Assembly: GCF_000478605.2 (NCBI RefSeq)
Contig: NZ_ASHX02000001.1
Location: forward strand, 1,961,895-2,025,894
Source: Streptomyces thermolilacinus SPC6
GTDB lineage: Bacteria; Actinomycetota; Actinomycetes; Streptomycetales; Streptomycetaceae
Reading direction: 5' to 3'
DNA length: 64,000 nt
In this document: one piece after another, positions 60,786 through 64,000 of the stretch
Numbering within the stretch: position 1 is the stretch's first letter
Layout: each line of letters starts with the position of its first letter
Position numbers and translations under genes: made by a program
The notes under the pieces: generated by a model
Databases searched by the model: none
The model's input: only the letters and a program-made list of their open reading frames with translations
Told to the model about the DNA's origin: nothing

Positions 60786-61043
60786 ATGGACTGGCGTCAC
60801 AACGCCGTTTGTCGTGAGGAAGACCCCGAGCTGTTCTTCCCCATCGGCAACACCGGTCCTGCGCTGCTGCAGATCGAGGAAGCCAAGGCCGTCTGCCGTC
60901 GCTGCCCCGTGATGGAGCAGTGCCTGCAGTGGGCGCTCGAGTCCGGCCAGGACTCCGGCGTCTGGGGTGGCCTCAGCGAGGACGAGCGCCGCGCGATGAA
61001 GCGCCGCGCCGCCCGTAACCGGGCGCGCAACGCCAGCGCCTGA
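60786..61043 (+). CDS. wblE: WhiB-family iron-sulfur transcription factor (WblE/WhiB1-type)
   Basis: An 85-residue WhiB-like protein with AAGGAGAGG before the ATG. Four cysteines bind a [4Fe-4S] cluster: VCREEDPELFF (Cys9), AVCRRCPVMEQC (CxxCxxxxxC, three cysteines), followed by the GVWGG turn and a basic C-terminal helix (ERRAMKRRAARNRARN) that contacts DNA. Small size and GVWGGLSEDERR place it with WhiB1/WblE, which associates with the primary sigma factor. It is followed by a strong terminator and faces the PdtaS-type kinase, as in mycobacteria. Confidence 0.95.
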   Translation: MDWRHNAVCREEDPELFFPIGNTGPALLQIEEAKAVCRRCPVMEQCLQWALESGQDSGVWGGLSEDERRAMKRRAARNRARNASA

Positions 61044-61096
61044 GCACCGCCACCGCGCCTCCCGAGTAGCAGCGCGCAGCAGTAACCCACAGCGTT

Positions 61097-61130
61097 CGAG
61101 CCCCGGACCGTTTCTACGGTCCGGGGCTCG
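61097..61130 (+). terminator. Bidirectional hairpin terminator between wblE and kinase
   Basis: A perfect 15-bp stem, CGAGCCCCGGACCGT paired with ACGGTCCGGGGCTCG, with loop TTCT, lies between the convergent wblE and kinase genes. Confidence 0.9.
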
Positions 61131-61189
61131 CTGCTGTCCGTTCGCGCCCGGCGGGTGCGGCCGCACGTCCGGCGGGTGCGGGCCGGCGG

Positions 61190-62653
61190 CTACTTCTGGG
61201 CGCGGACCGGGACGTCGAGGACGACGCGCGTGCCCCGCCCGGGCGCCGGGCGCATGTCGAACGAGCCGCCCAACTCCCCCTCCACCAGCGTCCGTACGAT
61301 CTGGAGCCCCAGGTTCCCCGCGCGCTGCGGGTCGAAGCCGTCGGGCAGGCCGCGGCCGTCGTCCTGGACGGTGATCAGCAGCCGGGCGTCGCGCCCGTCG
61401 CCGCGTACGGCCGTGACCTCGACCGTGCCGCGCTCGGCCGGGGCGAAGGCGTGCTCCAGGGCGTTCTGGAGGATCTCGGTGAGCACCATCGACAGGGGTG
61501 TGGCGACCTCGGCGTCGAGGATGCCGAAGCGGCCGTTGCGACGGCAGACCACCTTGCCCGGGGAGATCTCCGCCACCATCGAGATCACCCGGTCCGCGAT
61601 GTCGTCGAACTCGACGCGCTCGTCCAGGTTCTGCGACAGCGTCTCGTGGACGATGGCGATGGAGCCCACCCGGCGGACCGCCTCGTTCAGCGCCTCCCGG
61701 CCCCGGTCGGAGTCCATCCGGCGGGCCTGGAGGCGCAGCAGCGCGGCGACGGTCTGGAGGTTGTTCTTCACCCGGTGGTGGATCTCCCGGATGGTGGCGT
61801 CCTTGGTGATCAACTCACGTTCGCGGCGGCGCAGTTCCGTCACGTCGCGGAGCAGGACGAGCGAGCCGATGCGGGTGCCCTTGGGCTTGAGGGGGATCGC
61901 GCGGAGCTGGATGACGCCGCCGTTGCCCTCGACCTCCGTCTCGCGCGGGGCGTAGCCGCTGGCCAGTTTGACGAGCGCCTCGTCCACCGGGCCGCGCGAC
62001 GGCGCCAGTTCGGCGGTGATCTGGCCGAGGTGCTGGCCCACGAGGTCGGCGGCGAGGCCGAGGCGGTGGTACGCGGAGAGCGCGTTGGGCGAGGCGTACT
62101 GGACGAAGCCGTCCGCGTCGAGCCGGATCAGCCCGTCGCCGGCGCGCGGCGAGGCGTCCATGTCCACCTGCTGCTCGGGGAACGGGAACGATCCCGCGGC
62201 GATCATCTGCGCCAGGTCGGAGGCGGACTGGAGGTAGGTGAGCTCCAGCCGGGAGGGGGTGCGGACCGTGAGCAGGTTGGTGTTCCGGGCGATCACGCCG
62301 AGGACGCGGCCCTCACGCCGTACGGGGATGGACTCGACCCGTACGGGGACCTCCTCGCGCCACTCGGGGTCGCCCTCGCGCACGATGCGGCCCTCGTCCA
62401 GGGCGGCGTCCAGGAGGGGGCGGCGGCCCCGGGGGACGAGGTGGCCGACCATGTCGTCCTGGTAGGAGGTGGGGCCGGTGTTGGGGCGCATCTGCGCGAC
62501 GGAGACGTAGCGGGTGCCATCGCGGGTGGGGACCCACAGCACGAGGTCGGCGAAGGAGAGGTCGGAGAGCAGCTGCCACTCCGAGACCAGCAGGTGGAGC
62601 CACTCGAGGTCGGACTCGTCGAGGGCGGTGTGCTGGCGTACGAGGTCGTTCAT
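61190..62653 (-). CDS. pdtaS: PdtaS-type sensor histidine kinase (HisKA_2)
   Basis: A 487-residue soluble kinase. The N-terminal H_kinase_N/GAF-like domain (about 1-150: DLVLWVPTRDGTRYVSVAQM) and a PAS domain (about 160-270: GLIRLDADGFVQYASPNALS) precede the HisKA_2 motif TIREIHHRVKNNLQTVAALL (His near 290) and an ATPase domain (EILQNALEHAFAPAERG, NLGLQIVRTLVEGEL). This matches PdtaS of mycobacteria, which signals to the RNA-binding regulator PdtaR. No PdtaR-like gene is in the window. The promoter side carries a DasR-type box. Confidence 0.88.
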   Translation of the reverse strand: MNDLVRQHTALDESDLEWLHLLVSEWQLLSDLSFADLVLWVPTRDGTRYVSVAQMRPNTGPTSYQDDMVGHLVPRGRRPLLDAALDEGRIVREGDPEWREEVPVRVESIPVRREGRVLGVIARNTNLLTVRTPSRLELTYLQSASDLAQMIAAGSFPFPEQQVDMDASPRAGDGLIRLDADGFVQYASPNALSAYHRLGLAADLVGQHLGQITAELAPSRGPVDEALVKLASGYAPRETEVEGNGGVIQLRAIPLKPKGTRIGSLVLLRDVTELRRRERELITKDATIREIHHRVKNNLQTVAALLRLQARRMDSDRGREALNEAVRRVGSIAIVHETLSQNLDERVEFDDIADRVISMVAEISPGKVVCRRNGRFGILDAEVATPLSMVLTEILQNALEHAFAPAERGTVEVTAVRGDGRDARLLITVQDDGRGLPDGFDPQRAGNLGLQIVRTLVEGELGGSFDMRPAPGRGTRVVLDVPVRAQK

Positions 62654-62759
62654 GGACGGCACATCTGCGAGCGTACCCGTGTGGCCGAACCTGGTGCTTT
62701 GCCGGTCCTTGGGGGAGGATGGGTCCCGACCGTCCTCCGCCAGTGGATGGACAGACCGA

Positions 62760-62775
62760 ATTGGTCTAGTCCACA
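62760..62775. promoter_or_regulatory. DasR responsive element (dre) upstream of the PdtaS-type kinase
   Basis: ATTGGTCTAGTCCACA matches the dre consensus (A/T)TGGTCTAGACCA(A/T) except for one base in the right half. On the other side GGACAGACC and GGACTAGACC form an additional inverted repeat. It lies 107 bp upstream of the kinase start, and DasR controls amino-sugar use in Streptomyces. Confidence 0.65.
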
Positions 62776-63256
62776 ATGGATGGTAAAGGCCTCCGCCCTC
62801 CCCGCACAGGAGGGTGGACCGAGGCTCCGGCGTTCTCTGCCCTGACTGCGCCGAGGCCTCACCCACGGCCGCGGGACCGCACACCCTCGGCCGTTGCAAC
62901 TCCGGGCTGCGGTGCCGGACGGGTTGAGGGTCCCGTCGCGGCGCCGCGGCCCGCGGGTGTTTCCGGGGACCGTTTCCGCGTACCGGTCCCACTGCCGCGG
63001 GTCGCGCCGCGCACGAAGCGCCTGCCGCGAGCCGCGTCGCGCACGGACCGTCGCGAACCCCCTCACCGCCCCGCCGGGCCGCCACCGCGAGCCGCCCCGC
63101 CGCACGGGAGCCACCGCCACGGCCTCGCCGCGGCGAGCCCGCCACCACGCCCGCCCGCACCGCTCGCGCCGACCCCGCCCGGCTCCCCCGCGAGCTGTCT
63201 GGAGGCCCGCGAACGGGGCACGCGAAGGCGTGGGGGCGACAACGGCATTCTGCTAG

Positions 63257-63272
63257 ATTGGTCTATACCACC
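63257..63272 (+). promoter_or_regulatory. DasR responsive element of nagB
   Basis: ATTGGTCTATACCACC matches the dre consensus at 13 of 16 bases and is 48 bp upstream of the nagB start, overlapping a TAGATT -10 (63254-63259). Repression by DasR, relieved by glucosamine-6-phosphate, is known for nagB. Confidence 0.8.
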
Positions 63273-63319
63273 TTCCGTGTGACTCCCTTTCCCCCTCCTT
63301 CCAGAACGGCAGGCCCAGC

Positions 63320-64000
63320 GTGGAAGTTGTCATCGTCCAGGACGCCAAGGCAGGCGGCGAGCTCATCGCGGAGGCCATCGCGGACCTCCTGCGCCGCAAG
63401 CCCGACGCTCTGCTCGGCGTGGCCACCGGCTCGACGCCGCTGCCCATCTACGACGCGCTCACCGCCAAGGTCCGCGCGGGCGCCGTGGACGTGTCGCGGG
63501 CCCGGATCGCCCAGCTCGACGAGTACGTGGGGCTGCCCGCCGGGCACCCGGAGTCGTACCGCTCGACCGTGCTGCGCCAGGTCGTGGAGCCGCTGGGGCT
63601 CCGCGAGGATTCCTTCCTGGGCCCGGACGGCACCGCCGATGACGTACAGGCGGCCTGCGAGGCGTACGACAGGGCGCTCGCGGAGGCGGGCGGCGTGGAC
63701 CTCCAGATACTCGGCATCGGCACCGACGGGCACATCGGCTTCAACGAGCCCTGCTCGTCGCTGGCCTCCCGCACCCGCATCAAGACGCTCACCGAGCAGA
63801 CCCGGATCGACAACGCCCGGTTCTTCGAGGGCGACATCGACCAGGTGCCGCACCATGTGATCACGCAGGGCATCGGCACCATCCTGGAGGCCCGCCACCT
63901 GGTGCTCCTGGCCACCGGCGAGGGCAAGGCGGACGCGGTCGCGGCGACCGTGGAGGGCCCGGTGGCCGCCCTGGTCCCGGCCTCCGCGCTCCAGCTGCAC
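63320..64000 (+). CDS. nagB: Glucosamine-6-phosphate deaminase, C-terminus outside window
   Basis: The first 227 residues of NagB, which converts glucosamine-6-phosphate to fructose-6-phosphate and ammonia. LLGVATGSTPLPIYDAL is the phosphate-binding loop, AQLDEYVGLPAGHPESYRS the conserved aspartate region and LGIGTDGHIGFNEPCSSLAS the signature with the catalytic histidine. The GTG at 63320 lies 48 bp after the DasR box; there is no strong ribosome site. The gene is cut at position 64000 with about 35 residues missing. In S. coelicolor this gene lies by the das cluster. Confidence 0.95.
   Translation, partial: MEVVIVQDAKAGGELIAEAIADLLRRKPDALLGVATGSTPLPIYDALTAKVRAGAVDVSRARIAQLDEYVGLPAGHPESYRSTVLRQVVEPLGLREDSFLGPDGTADDVQAACEAYDRALAEAGGVDLQILGIGTDGHIGFNEPCSSLASRTRIKTLTEQTRIDNARFFEGDIDQVPHHVITQGIGTILEARHLVLLATGEGKADAVAATVEGPVAALVPASALQLH

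Larger units (their letters stand above)
62654..63319. other. Intergenic region with two DasR boxes and a hairpin
   Basis: This 666-bp interval has no credible gene: the open frames are Pro/Arg-rich and lack ribosome sites. It holds DasR-type boxes at both ends (62760-62775 and 63257-63272) and a nine-base-pair hairpin (62791-62818 region, CCGCCCTCC with GGAGGGTGG). TTGGTC (62762-62767) with TAAAGG 17 bp later forms a possible plus-strand promoter. Confidence 0.5.

Noticed and set aside
62776..63282. A 168-residue plus-strand gene between the kinase and nagB
   Set aside because: Pro/Arg/His-rich composition, no ribosome site and overlap with the nagB DasR box; judged non-coding.
1..64000. 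CRISPR arrays, rRNA genes, insertion sequences, prophage
   Set aside because: No regularly spaced identical repeats with unique spacers, no rRNA sequence, no transposase, integrase or phage structural gene was seen.

Overview
The window is about 73% GC, with NNS-type codon use, frequent GTG starts, ATGA/GTGA operon overlaps and T-poor hairpin terminators. It carries Streptomyces hallmarks: a conservon, WhiB/Wbl protein, snapalysin, nickel superoxide dismutase, a SigH/PrsH pair and DasR boxes. It is a core segment of a Streptomyces chromosome; from memory the gene order follows the S. coelicolor nagB - wblE - sigH - malic enzyme - kgd - lon region. Both end genes are cut by the window (a diiron protein on the left, nagB on the right).

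Layout. 1-4.4 kb: two divergent ferritin-like diiron enzymes, a TetR regulator and an exported NlpC/P60-like protein that has lost its catalytic cysteine. 4.4-11.4 kb: a conservon (cvnA-B-C-D), a StyA-like flavin monooxygenase downstream of it, and a PP2C-like protein divergent from it. 11.5-19.3 kb: MarR, Nudix, a NarL-type two-component pair, a large secreted M4 metalloprotease and its divergent LuxR/TrmB-like regulator. 19.5-24.6 kb: Lon protease with a HAIR (HspR) operator, then small housekeeping genes. 24.7-31.2 kb: an OmpR-type two-component pair and the fused 2-oxoglutarate decarboxylase/dehydrogenase Kgd. 31.3-36.8 kb: a membrane protein, a DUF4097-PadR operon, a secreted GH5 glycosidase and an MDR dehydrogenase.

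36.9-38.2 kb is a small accessory scar: a frameshifted gene remnant, a PD-(D/E)XK-like protein in lower-GC DNA, and the 3' part of a tRNA-Arg(CCT) without its 5' half, which looks like an attachment-site relic. 38.4-43.4 kb: malic enzyme, a degenerate repeat array and a polar amino-acid ABC transporter operon. 44-50 kb: a CGNR regulator, the sodX-sodN pair with a probable 3'UTR small RNA, a frameshifted hypothetical gene, a PAP2 phosphatase and a NarL-type pair whose kinase has an unusual C-terminal membrane extension. 50-54 kb: LysR regulator-snapalysin pair and small genes.

53.5-56.1 kb holds the most interesting system: a family 2B (cyclic-nucleotide-domain) encapsulin shell gene followed by a polyprenyl diphosphate synthase, the arrangement of a terpenoid-precursor nanocompartment, with no terpene cyclase nearby. 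56.3-64 kb: an ACC-deaminase-like PLP enzyme, the prsH-sigH stress module, a diacylglycerol kinase-like gene, wblE beside a PdtaS-type kinase (the same pairing as mycobacterial whiB1-pdtaS), and nagB under a DasR box.
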